A DNA stretch of 55,753 nucleotides, taken from NCBI GenBank assembly GCA_050246115.1, contig JBFWWP010000035.1, positions 1 to 55,753 of the forward strand, written 5' to 3'. A program made the position numbers and the translations under genes. Of the stretch, positions 7,901-16,329 are shown one piece after another (the stretch's first letter is position 1; each line of letters opens with the position of its first letter). A model generated the notes under the pieces. It worked only from the letters and a program-made list of their open reading frames with translations, ran no database searches and was not told where the DNA came from. This DNA comes from JBFWWP01 sp050246115 (GTDB lineage Bacteria; Planctomycetota; UBA8108; UBA1146; JAJFFE01).

Positions 7901-10038
7901 GCTCGAAGCGCTTCACCTACGACAGTCTCGGCCGGGTCACCCAGATCGAAGAGCCGAACGGCGGGGTAACCCAGCTGTTCCACCAAGACCCGGATCACCC
8001 GAGCTTGGTCACCACCGTCCAGCGCGGGCGCGCCGCGATCGGCTTCACGTACGATGCTCACGGCAACCTGCAAACCGTCACCGATGCTCTCGGGCGTACG
8101 ACCCAGTTGGCCCACGACCTCGGAACCGGGTTGCTCGCGACGGTCACCAATCCCGAGCTGCACGCGGTGTCCCTCGCTTACGACGCCATGAACCACTTGG
8201 TCTCCGTGCAGGGCCTTCCCGACGGCGACCTCCAGCTCAGCTACGTCGATCCGTCGTGCGCGTGCACGATCGACGACATCGTGACGGTCACGGTGCCTGG
8301 CGGCGCCCAGATCACTCACGAACTCGACGGTCTGGGCCGCGTGATTGCGCAGACCGACTTCGCCGGACTGCCAGAGTTCTTCAGCTACGATCCCGAGGAC
8401 AACCTCCTCAGCTACCAGGGACGCGACGGCCAGTTGCTGACGTTCACGTACGACGCGCTGGGCCGCATGGTCACGAAGACCGCGGACAACGGGGAGTTCA
8501 CTTCTTTCGAGTACGACGACGCGGGTCGTGTGACGCGGGCCGAGAACGCCGTGGCGACCCTCACCTTCGAACACGACTTCCTCGGACGCATGACCCTCGC
8601 CCACAGTGCCCTCATGTACGCACCGGGCGGGGTTCCGCAACCGCCGGTCATGCGCGAGCTCGAGTACACGTACGACGTCCTCGGCAATCGGCTCTCGCTG
8701 ACATCGTCGTCGGGAGTTCAAACCTACCAGTACGATTCCATGAGCCGGCTGAGTGCGGTCACCGACGCGTCCGGGAACACCTGGAGCTTCGCGTACGACA
8801 GCCTCGGCCGCCGCACGTTCACCCAACGATCGAACGGCACCAGCACCATGGTCAGCTACGACCTCGCTGGTCAGATGCTGCAGGTGCTGCACCAAGACAA
8901 CGCACTGGCGACGATCCTTGGCAATCTCTACACCCAGTTCGACGACAACGGACACCTGCTGCAAGAGACCGTGTCCGGACCGGGGCCCAGCCTGGCCCGG
9001 TCGTTCGGCTACGACCCGCTCGGGCGGTTGAACGCGGCGACCTCGAGCGCGTCGTTCGGCAACGCGAGCGTCACGATCGACTCGACGCTGGATGCCGCGA
9101 ACCGGGTACAGAGCAACACCGAGTACACCTACGTCCATGACGTCAACGGCCGCATGATTGCCCGTACCGCCGTTGCGTCGCAGCTCACGGAGCAGTTCAT
9201 CTACGGATCCGAGGGGCAGTTGCTGACGTACCGGCAGACGCGCAACGTCGGCGGCAACCCGGAGATCATCCTCGACGTGCGCTACGCCTACGATCCTCTC
9301 GGTCGGCGCGTGCGGCGATCGGTGAATGGCATCGCGGCGGGCTACTTCTACGACGGGAGCTTCCTCGTCGAGGAAATCGACCATCGAGGCAATTCCCGCC
9401 GGGTCTACACCCACGGCACGGCACTCGATGCGCCACTGGCGTTCGTCGATCAAGTGACCGGTGAGGTGTACTTCTATCACCAAGACCGCCTCGGGAACGT
9501 GCGCGGCCTCAGCGACGGCACCGGCGCGCTTGCCAAGAGCTACACCTACGATGAGTTTGGTCAGCTCTTGACGGAGAGCCCCGCAACCCTGTTCCAACCG
9601 TTCACCTTCACCGGTCGCGAATGGGATCCCGAGAGTGGGTTGCTGTTCTTCCGGGCTCGGCTCTACGACCCTCTGACCGGTCGCTTCCTCACCGAGGATC
9701 CGCTGGAGCTCGCGGGGGGGCGCAACTTCTATGTCTACGTCGAGGGCAATCCGGTCAACGCGACTGACCCGTTCGGGCAGCAAGGCTTGGGCTTGCCCAC
9801 GCTGTCGCTCGGAGAGGACCTCGAGCTGACCATCGGCGAAGTGCCGAAGCCGCCGGAGCCGGAGGTTCCGTGGCCAATGGGGCTACCGCCGCTCCCGGGC
9901 TTCCCGAGCACGGGCGGGCTCGTCCTGAACTTCTGCTTCGGCGGGGTCTGCGGCTCGACTGGCATTGGCATCGGCCTGCCAGACTTCAGTGACATTTCTC
10001 GCACCCCGGTCGCCTGTGGCCTGAGGCTGAACTTCTGA
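4981..10038 (+). CDS. Sec-exported RHS/YD-repeat protein with RHS-core C-terminus
   Basis: The 1685-residue protein starts with a signal peptide ending AHA (about residue 37). Then come an Ig-like domain of the bacterial Big_5 type (about 50-160), a carboxypeptidase-regulatory-like segment (about 175-265), a further beta-rich region, and a proline-rich linker (about 420-465). From about residue 700 there are many YD repeats (YDAxGRxxxxT type). The RHS-repeat-associated core, with FYHQDRLGNVRGL, FTGREWDPESGLLFFRARLYDPLTGRF and a closing DPFG, spans about 1495-1600. The remaining 85 residues are Gly/Pro-rich and show no recognisable nuclease or toxin motif, and no small immunity-like gene follows. 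There is no PAAR or VgrG-type partner. It is probably a surface or secreted cocoon-forming protein heading a three-gene operon. Confidence 0.92.
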   Translation: MRRPTVARRATPMTVRLATALVLALAWLGSGGSPAHAQQGNLLTGRRPPTRLVTTVPAFGATGVALDATTSITFSDLLDPNTVDDQSVTVVSAGSAVNVQRTVSLDRKTIVLLYPEFLPGNALVQVTINGDLLRDIAGRRVDADGNNSPGGTALLEFTTNAPIPAPVLTDTALIVGNVRVLDPTTGIEVPLVGIQVQAFLYPSAPGVPNEGVAVTNANGDFEVTTLPFTGVRTFVIDIHPPGFCQALRQVTVMAGRCWRVNDAVLQPLSPPVMVPAATGGMVVDPGSGVTLMIPPGALIADSMIQVTQLDSDEQLRDRLPMLTSTQGTFVDVAGVSGDITNMPVTMRIENRYGLPIGTTVPIPMGKLDHHTLEWSDLRDLYTGPGMAPASFQGQVVSDGAGGSVIEFEFDHFCSICTSYCLPIPPPPNPRPCDAPPPPPPPPVPPGPAPPAPPPGPPGPPVPGGATQCGGPSPDSFSFGNSVVQLREGYLYEYISLPTFQERGVAFGAQFGYFSGAAAPSVTLSAQTDYATTRPIERTQYEFDIEGVRVLGVYGFSQLNVKHFGKYIWPGVDGTGALLPTGSYAFDIHVSSLNANVSVAIPSEFGGGGTGPDVTVFTSISYPGLVPQRSLLTTGRALLLNLVDSPYGAGWSLLAEERLYFDPDGCILHVQGAGDRRLFLPDPNQANRWNPMFADGTTITMNPADGVFTRQFADGAGATFNPAGRVTMTRDRFGAATTYAYAGGRLTSVTSPTGFSYSLNYQGGKLQQVVDSAGRTTDFTINAAGDLVATTDAAGSTRTFAYDAEHRLTRQVGPRGEASEYDYVGGRVVATRAFDTDGVTLLRERTFSPSVLEGEVGLALAQGMGTVGMPIPVVSDRIDFSVDGRGVVSEHEIDDIGNTVRTTDGVNETRYTYDASRRVTAVIFPNGRRTEFTYDAAGNAVQILERNPAGQVYATTGREYNGSGLLTREIDAAGRSKRFTYDSLGRVTQIEEPNGGVTQLFHQDPDHPSLVTTVQRGRAAIGFTYDAHGNLQTVTDALGRTTQLAHDLGTGLLATVTNPELHAVSLAYDAMNHLVSVQGLPDGDLQLSYVDPSCACTIDDIVTVTVPGGAQITHELDGLGRVIAQTDFAGLPEFFSYDPEDNLLSYQGRDGQLLTFTYDALGRMVTKTADNGEFTSFEYDDAGRVTRAENAVATLTFEHDFLGRMTLAHSALMYAPGGVPQPPVMRELEYTYDVLGNRLSLTSSSGVQTYQYDSMSRLSAVTDASGNTWSFAYDSLGRRTFTQRSNGTSTMVSYDLAGQMLQVLHQDNALATILGNLYTQFDDNGHLLQETVSGPGPSLARSFGYDPLGRLNAATSSASFGNASVTIDSTLDAANRVQSNTEYTYVHDVNGRMIARTAVASQLTEQFIYGSEGQLLTYRQTRNVGGNPEIILDVRYAYDPLGRRVRRSVNGIAAGYFYDGSFLVEEIDHRGNSRRVYTHGTALDAPLAFVDQVTGEVYFYHQDRLGNVRGLSDGTGALAKSYTYDEFGQLLTESPATLFQPFTFTGREWDPESGLLFFRARLYDPLTGRFLTEDPLELAGGRNFYVYVEGNPVNATDPFGQQGLGLPTLSLGEDLELTIGEVPKPPEPEVPWPMGLPPLPGFPSTGGLVLNFCFGGVCGSTGIGIGLPDFSDISRTPVACGLRLNF

Positions 10039-10047
10039 TCGCTGGCA

Positions 10048-13000
10048 ATGAAAGTCTTGAAGACCATGAACAGCATTCGACTTGCCGGCCCCGCACAGCG
10101 CCGCCGGCACCCTTGGGCTCTCGCATTGACCGTGCTGCTCGCCTCATCCGCGGCAGCATTCGGGCAAGCTTCGACCCGCGGCTATACGCACGACCTTCGC
10201 GGCAATCGCACGCAAGCCACGGGTCAGGTCCGGTTCTCGTCGGCTGGCGCGTTCCACTTCGAACCCAATCGGGTGGTGCCGGGAGACCGCGTCAACATCT
10301 ACGGACGCAACTTCCCGACCGCCATGCCCAGCCAATACTCGGTGAGCTTCGCCGGTATGCCGGGAACCATTGAGAGCGTTGCAGAGCGCGTGATCACCGT
10401 CGTGGTGCCGAGCAGCGTCGGCGACGGTGACGTCGTGCTGACGCTGCCGAACGCGCAGCAGTTCCTCGTGGGCAGCCTGCACGTCCAGGGCATCCTCGTC
10501 ACCCCGTCCACGATCGACCTCGGGTACGGGCAGTCGCAGACTTTCGTGGCGCAAGTGTTCGGTGCGCCCGGCGGCTCGGTGCAGTGGGAGCTCGAGGCCC
10601 TGGTCCCGGGCGCCGACCCGGGGACCATCTCGGCGACCGGGGTGTACGTCGCACCGGTCGCTCCGAACGGCGCGTTCCCGGTGCTCGTGAAGGCGACCTC
10701 GACCGTGCTCGGGCAAACGGCCACGGCGTTGGTTACGAGTTCCTGTTCGAGTGTCGCGGCTCTCCCTGTCGCCACTCTCACCCCGGGCATCTGGACCGCC
10801 GCGTTCGAGCGCGATTGCTACGACTTCCCGGGCGCCTCCGGTCAAACGGTCACCGTCGCCTACCTCGGGTCCGCACCCGCTCACCGGCTGCGACTCCTGG
10901 ATGCGTCCGGCTTGGTCCTCGCGTCCGCGGTCGATGCCGCGAACCTCTGTCTGCCCACGGTATTGCTGCCCGAGACCGGGATGTACCGAATCGAGGTCGA
11001 AGCGGGGCCTGCTGCCAGTGGCAGCTACCAAGTGTGGCGCAACGAGTACACCACGCAACCCGCCGGGCTGTGGGTGTTCCCGGGCAGCGGCTCGTGGACC
11101 GACGCGCAGAACTGGAGCGGCGGAACGGTCCCAGGACCGGGCGTCGCCGTCACCATCCCCGAGTACCCCGGCGAGCTGACGGTCACGGTCACCACGGGGA
11201 ACTCCGTTTGTGCCTCGGTCGTGAGCGATGAGAACCTCAGGCTCCAGGGCGGCACGCTGAACGTGACCGGGTCGCTCCAGGTGAATGGCATCCTCACCCT
11301 TGCCGGCGGCACCCTGGCGAACGCTACCGTGCTGCCCGGAACCGGCGGCGAAGGCCTCAACGCCACCACCAGCGGGGGCACGCTCGACGGCGTCACCCTC
11401 GCGAGCCTAGCGACCTTGGGCAACGACGCCGACATGACCGTTCGCAATGGTCTGACGTTCGCCGGCGGATCGATCCAGATGACGACCAACAACAACTTCA
11501 CCGACATCACCTTCAACGGGACGCAGACCGTGGGTGGCAACGGAGAGATCATCTTCAACGGCTCCGGCAACCTCGTGCGCAACCGGCTCTTCACGAACGT
11601 GGCTTCGACCACTGTCACCTTCGGACCCGGCGTGACGCTGCGCGGGCGCCAAGGCCTGATCGGCACCGGGACGGGCAGTTTCGTCAACCAAGGCACGATG
11701 CGTTCGGACACTGCGGGGCAAACCGTGCAGGTCACGAACTTGAGCAACACCGGTATGCTCCAGGCCTTCGGCGGTACCCTCGACCTGAACGGCGTGACCG
11801 GCAACCTCGGCACCGCCCAGGTGAACGGCGGCGGCGTCCTCGACGTCGACGGCAACTACACGGTGAACAGCGCGCTCATCGTCCGCGACGCGAGCACGCT
11901 CACCCTTCGCGGCACCTGGGTGAACGCCGGCGGTATCGCCATGACCAACTCGACCGTCAACCTCGGTGGGAGCTTCCAGCAATCGTCGCTCGCCAGCTTC
12001 ACCCGCTCCGGCGGCACCGTGAATCTCACGGGGACCATCGACGTGACGGGCACCACGCTCGCGTTCAACGCGGCGTCCGGTTCGTGGATGTTCGTCGGTG
12101 GCACCGTCATGGGCGGGACGATCACGATGGCCAACGGTCAGTCGCTGATCCCGACGACCACCGCCGGCACGCTGAGTGGAGTGACTCTAGCCGGCGTGCT
12201 CGCGATGCCCAACGACGCTGACATCACGGTCACGAATGGCCTGACCTTCGCACCGGGCGGCGGCATTCAGATGACCACCAGCAACAACTTCACCGACATC
12301 ACCCTGAACGGCAGTCAAACCATCGGCGGCACCGGCGAGATCGTCTTCGACGGCACCGGCACCCTCGTCCGAAACCGGCTGTTCACCAACGTGGCCGCGA
12401 CCACCATCACCTTCGGTCCCGGTGTCACGCTGCGCGGGCGCCAAGGCCTGATCGGCACCGGTACCGGCAACTTCGTCAACGAAGGCACGATTCGAAGTGA
12501 CACAGCGGGACAGACGGTGCAGGTCACGAACTTGACCAATACCGGCACGCTGCAGGCATTCGGGGGTACTCTCGACTTGAACGGCGTCACCGGCAACCTC
12601 GGCACCGCCCAGGTGAACGGTGGCGGAGTCCTCGACGTCGACGGCAACTACACCGTGAACAGCTCGCTCACCATCCGCGACGCGAGCACGCTCACCCTGC
12701 GCGGCACTTGGGTGAACGCCGGCGGCATCGCCATGACCGATTCGACCGTCAACCTCGGCGGCAGCTTCCAGCACTCGTCGCTTGCGAGCTTCACCCGCTC
12801 CGGCGGCACGGTGAACCTCACGGGTATCATCGACGTGACCGGAAACACCCTCGCGTTCAACGCAGCGACCGGGTCATGGCTCTTTGTCGGCGGCACCGTC
12901 GTCGGCGGCACCATGACGATGGCCAATGGCCAGTCGCTGATCCCGACGACCACTGCTGGCACCTTGAGTGGTGTTACCCTGGCCGGCGTCTTCACGATGC

Positions 13001-16000
13001 CCAACGACGGTGACATCACGATCACGAACGGCCTGACCTTCGGAGCCGGTGGCAGCATCCAGATGACCACCAACAACAACTTCACCGACATTACGTTCAA
13101 CGGCAGTCAGACCATCGGCGGCACCGGCGAGTTCGTCTTCGACGGCACCGGCACGCTCGTTCGCAACCGGCTGTTCACCAACGTGGCCGCGACCACCATC
13201 ACCTTCGGTCCCGGTGTGACGCTGCGTGGGCGCCAAGGCCTGATCGGCACCGGTACGGGTAGCTTCGTCAACCAAGGCACGATTCGAAGTGACACAGCGG
13301 GACAAACCGTGCAGGTCACGAACTTGACCAACACCGGCATGCTGCAGGCATTCGGCGGCACCCTCGACTTGAACGGCGTCACCGGCAACCTCGGCACCGC
13401 CCAAGTGAACGGCGGCGGCGTGCTCGACGTCGACGGCAATTACACGCTGAACAGCTCGCTCACCATCCGCGACGCGAGCACGCTCACTCTCCGCGGCACG
13501 TGGGTGAACGCCGGCGGCATCGCCATGACCGACTCGACGGTCAACCTCGGTGGCTCCTTCCAACACTCGTCGCTCGCGACCTTCACCCGCTCCGGCGGCA
13601 CCGTGAATCTCACGGGCACCATCGACGTGACCGGCAACACCCTCGCCTTCAACGCCGCGACCGGGTCGTGGCTGTTCGTCGGCGGCACCGTCGTCGGCGG
13701 CACCATCACCACGGCCAACGGCGAGTCGCTGATCCCGACGACCACCGCCGGCACGCTGAACGGTGTCACGGTGGCGGGCGTCCTCGCAATGCCCAACGAC
13801 GGCGACCTGACGATCACGAACGGCTTGACCTTCGCGGCCGGCGGCAGCATCCACATGACGACCAACAACAACTTCACCGACATTACGTTCAACGGCAGTC
13901 AGACCGTCGGCGGCACCGGCGAGTTCGTCTTCGACGGCACCGGCACGCTCGTTCGCAACCGGCTGTTCACCAACGTGGCGGCAACCACCATTACCTTTGG
14001 TCCCGGCGTCACGTTACGCGGGCGCCAAGGCCAGATCGGCTTCGGGACGGGCAACTTCGTCAACCAAGGCACGATCCGGAGCGACACCGCGGGACAGACC
14101 GTGCAGGTCACGAACTTGACCAACACCGGCATGCTCCAGGCGTTCGGCGGTACCCTCGACTTGAACGGCGTGACCGGCAACCTCGGCACCGCGCAAGTGA
14201 ACGGCGGCGGCGTGCTCGACGTCGACGGCACCTACACGGTGAACAGCTCGCTCACGATCCGCGATGCGAGCACGCTCACGCTGCGTGGCACCTGGGTGAA
14301 CGCCGGCGGCATCGCCATGACCGACTCGACCGTCAACCTCGGCGGCACGTTCCAGCACTCGTCGCTCGCGACCTTCACCCGCTCCGGCGGCACGGTGAAC
14401 CTCACGGGCACCGTCGACCTGACCGGTAACACGCTGGCGTTCGACGCGGCGACCGGCTCGTGGTTGTTCGTCGGCGGCACCGTCCTCGGTGGCACCATGA
14501 CCATGGCCAACGGCCAGTCGCTGATCCCGACGACCACCGCCGGCACGCTGAACGGTGTCACGTTGGCGGGCGCGCTCACGATGCCCAACGACGGCGACCT
14601 GACGATCACGAACGGCCTGACCTTCGCGGCCGGCGGCAGCATCCACATGACCACCAACAACAACTTCACCGACATCACGCTGAACGGCAGTCAGACCATC
14701 GGCGGCTCCGGCGAGATCGTCTTCGACGGTAGCGGCACCCTCAACCGCAACCGGCTGTTCACCAACGTGGCCGCGACCACCATCACCTTCGGTCCCGGTG
14801 TCACGCTGCGCGGACGCCAGGGCTTGATCGGCACCGGCACCGGCAGTTTCGTCAACCAAGGCACGATCCGCGCGGACGTCGCGGGGCAGACCGTACAGGT
14901 CGCGAACTTGACCAACACCGGCATGCTGCAGGCCTTTGGCGGCACCCTCGACCTGAACGGCGTGACCGGGAACCTCGGCACCGCGCAGGTGAACGGCGGC
15001 GGCATCCTCGACGTCGACGGCACCTACACGGTGAACAGCTCGCTCACGATCCGCGACGCCAGCACGCTCACGCTGCGTGGCACCTGGGTGAATGCTGGCG
15101 GCATCGCCATGACCGACTCGACCGTCAACCTCGGCGGCACGTTCCAACTCTCGTCGCTTGCGACCTTCAACCGCTCCGGCGGTACAGTCAATCTGACGGG
15201 CACCCTCGACTTGGGTGGCAACACCCTGGCGTTCAACGCGGCGACCGGCTCCTGGCTGTTGGTCGGCGGCACCGTCGCGGCCGGGACCATCACGATGGCC
15301 AACGGCCAGTCGCTGGTCCCCACGACCACGGCGGGCACGCTGAGCGGCGTGACCTTGGCGGGCGTCCTCACGATGCCCAACGATGGCGACATCATCGTCA
15401 CCAACGGTCTGACCTTCGCGCCGGGCGGCGGCCTCCACATGACCACCAACAACAACTTCACCGACATCACGTTGAATGGCAGTCAGACCATCGGCGGCAC
15501 CGGCGAGATCGTCTTCGACGGCACCGGCACCTTGCTCCGCAACCGACTCTTCGCCAACGCGACAGCCACTGTCGTCACCTTGGGGCCCGGGGTGACGCTG
15601 CGCGGCCGCCAAGGACAAGTCGGCACCGGAACCGGCACCATAGTCAACCAAGGGACCATTCGCTCGGAGACGATGGGAGTGAGCATCGGACTGTCGGGCG
15701 TCACGAATCAAGGTCTCGTGGAGACCGCGAACGGTGGTAGCTTCAGTTCGTCGACCGGTTGGAACAACGCGGGCACCGTGAACGTCGGCCCCGGTGGCAC
15801 GTGGTCGAGCAGCGCCAACTACGTGCAGACTGCTGGCAGCACGAACCTGAGCGCCGGCGCCACGATCACCGCGCCCACGTTCGAGCTCCAGGGTGGAGTG
15901 CTCAGCGGATCCGGGACCTTGAGCGCGAACCTCACGAACACCGGCATCGTCCGACCTGGGGGCACCGGCATTGGCACCCTCACGGTGAACGGCAGCTTCA

Positions 16001-16284
16001 CGCAGTCGGCGTCGGGTGCGCTCGAGATCCAGCTCCAGGGGACCGGCGCCGGGCAGTTCGACGTGCTCGCGATCTCGACCCAGGGCAACTATGGCGGAAC
16101 GCTCGCGTTGAGCGCCTCCGGGTTCGCTCCCGCACTCGGCAACGTGTTCCCGGTGATCACCCACGGATCGACGTCCGGCACCCAGTTCAGTGCCGTGACT
16201 GGCGGTGCGCTCGGCGGTGGCCTCGCGCTGCAACCGACGTACTTGGCGAGCGGCGTGAACGTTTCCGTGGTCAACGCACCGTAG
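10048..16284 (+). CDS. Giant secreted tandem-repeat (beta-solenoid-like) protein
   Basis: The 2078-residue product begins 9 bp after the RHS stop, so translation is probably coupled. A signal peptide ends near residue 40 (AFGQA). Next is a short YTHDLRGNRT stretch resembling a lone YD repeat, a TIG/IPT-like domain (about 68-150), a region resembling pre-peptidase C-terminal domains (about 235-330), and a W..AQNW.GG.VPGP motif (about 349-365) seen at the head of many bacterial beta-helical adhesins. Residues 444-1878 are five full 264-residue units and a partial sixth, Gly/Thr/Asn-rich with short alternating strands (GTLDLNGVTG, RDASTLTLRGTW). The C-terminus (1879-2078) has the GQFDVLAIS..GNYGGTLALS..GFAPALGNVFPV pattern known at the ends of such proteins. 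No beta-barrel or LPXTG/PEP-CTERM anchor is visible. Function as a surface adhesin or fibre is inferred. Confidence 0.88.
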   Translation: MKVLKTMNSIRLAGPAQRRRHPWALALTVLLASSAAAFGQASTRGYTHDLRGNRTQATGQVRFSSAGAFHFEPNRVVPGDRVNIYGRNFPTAMPSQYSVSFAGMPGTIESVAERVITVVVPSSVGDGDVVLTLPNAQQFLVGSLHVQGILVTPSTIDLGYGQSQTFVAQVFGAPGGSVQWELEALVPGADPGTISATGVYVAPVAPNGAFPVLVKATSTVLGQTATALVTSSCSSVAALPVATLTPGIWTAAFERDCYDFPGASGQTVTVAYLGSAPAHRLRLLDASGLVLASAVDAANLCLPTVLLPETGMYRIEVEAGPAASGSYQVWRNEYTTQPAGLWVFPGSGSWTDAQNWSGGTVPGPGVAVTIPEYPGELTVTVTTGNSVCASVVSDENLRLQGGTLNVTGSLQVNGILTLAGGTLANATVLPGTGGEGLNATTSGGTLDGVTLASLATLGNDADMTVRNGLTFAGGSIQMTTNNNFTDITFNGTQTVGGNGEIIFNGSGNLVRNRLFTNVASTTVTFGPGVTLRGRQGLIGTGTGSFVNQGTMRSDTAGQTVQVTNLSNTGMLQAFGGTLDLNGVTGNLGTAQVNGGGVLDVDGNYTVNSALIVRDASTLTLRGTWVNAGGIAMTNSTVNLGGSFQQSSLASFTRSGGTVNLTGTIDVTGTTLAFNAASGSWMFVGGTVMGGTITMANGQSLIPTTTAGTLSGVTLAGVLAMPNDADITVTNGLTFAPGGGIQMTTSNNFTDITLNGSQTIGGTGEIVFDGTGTLVRNRLFTNVAATTITFGPGVTLRGRQGLIGTGTGNFVNEGTIRSDTAGQTVQVTNLTNTGTLQAFGGTLDLNGVTGNLGTAQVNGGGVLDVDGNYTVNSSLTIRDASTLTLRGTWVNAGGIAMTDSTVNLGGSFQHSSLASFTRSGGTVNLTGIIDVTGNTLAFNAATGSWLFVGGTVVGGTMTMANGQSLIPTTTAGTLSGVTLAGVFTMPNDGDITITNGLTFGAGGSIQMTTNNNFTDITFNGSQTIGGTGEFVFDGTGTLVRNRLFTNVAATTITFGPGVTLRGRQGLIGTGTGSFVNQGTIRSDTAGQTVQVTNLTNTGMLQAFGGTLDLNGVTGNLGTAQVNGGGVLDVDGNYTLNSSLTIRDASTLTLRGTWVNAGGIAMTDSTVNLGGSFQHSSLATFTRSGGTVNLTGTIDVTGNTLAFNAATGSWLFVGGTVVGGTITTANGESLIPTTTAGTLNGVTVAGVLAMPNDGDLTITNGLTFAAGGSIHMTTNNNFTDITFNGSQTVGGTGEFVFDGTGTLVRNRLFTNVAATTITFGPGVTLRGRQGQIGFGTGNFVNQGTIRSDTAGQTVQVTNLTNTGMLQAFGGTLDLNGVTGNLGTAQVNGGGVLDVDGTYTVNSSLTIRDASTLTLRGTWVNAGGIAMTDSTVNLGGTFQHSSLATFTRSGGTVNLTGTVDLTGNTLAFDAATGSWLFVGGTVLGGTMTMANGQSLIPTTTAGTLNGVTLAGALTMPNDGDLTITNGLTFAAGGSIHMTTNNNFTDITLNGSQTIGGSGEIVFDGSGTLNRNRLFTNVAATTITFGPGVTLRGRQGLIGTGTGSFVNQGTIRADVAGQTVQVANLTNTGMLQAFGGTLDLNGVTGNLGTAQVNGGGILDVDGTYTVNSSLTIRDASTLTLRGTWVNAGGIAMTDSTVNLGGTFQLSSLATFNRSGGTVNLTGTLDLGGNTLAFNAATGSWLLVGGTVAAGTITMANGQSLVPTTTAGTLSGVTLAGVLTMPNDGDIIVTNGLTFAPGGGLHMTTNNNFTDITLNGSQTIGGTGEIVFDGTGTLLRNRLFANATATVVTLGPGVTLRGRQGQVGTGTGTIVNQGTIRSETMGVSIGLSGVTNQGLVETANGGSFSSSTGWNNAGTVNVGPGGTWSSSANYVQTAGSTNLSAGATITAPTFELQGGVLSGSGTLSANLTNTGIVRPGGTGIGTLTVNGSFTQSASGALEIQLQGTGAGQFDVLAISTQGNYGGTLALSASGFAPALGNVFPVITHGSTSGTQFSAVTGGALGGGLALQPTYLASGVNVSVVNAP
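11377..15680 (+). repeat. 792-bp in-frame tandem repeat, five full units plus a partial sixth
   Basis: Units start at 11377 (789 bp, one codon shorter), 12166, 12958, 13750, 14542 and 15334; the last is partial and decays at about 15680. Anchoring on the word around CGCGGGCGCC gives positions 11641, 12433, 13225, 14017, 14809 and 15601, exactly 792 apart each time. By hand count units 3 and 4 differ at about 21 of 264 residues. Such similarity implies recent duplication or ongoing homogenisation and makes the locus prone to copy-number change and to assembly collapse. Confidence 0.95.
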
Positions 16285-16329
16285 TCACTACAGCGCAGTA
16301 TCGATAAAACCGGAGAAACGAGTACCCCG

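Noticed and set aside
6910..9783. 957-codon minus-strand frame inside the RHS gene
   Set aside because: It is antisense to YD repeats with clear family motifs; its translation is Arg/Val/Glu-rich with no domain, typical of high-GC shadow frames.
9780..10038. RHS C-terminal tail as a polymorphic toxin
   Set aside because: The tail is about 85 residues, Gly/Pro/Leu-rich, with no catalytic pattern, and no immunity-like small gene follows.
14014..16233. 739-codon minus-strand frame inside the tandem-repeat gene
   Set aside because: It mirrors the 792-bp repeat period and has no start signal or recognisable domain; the plus-strand frame has the signal peptide and known motifs.
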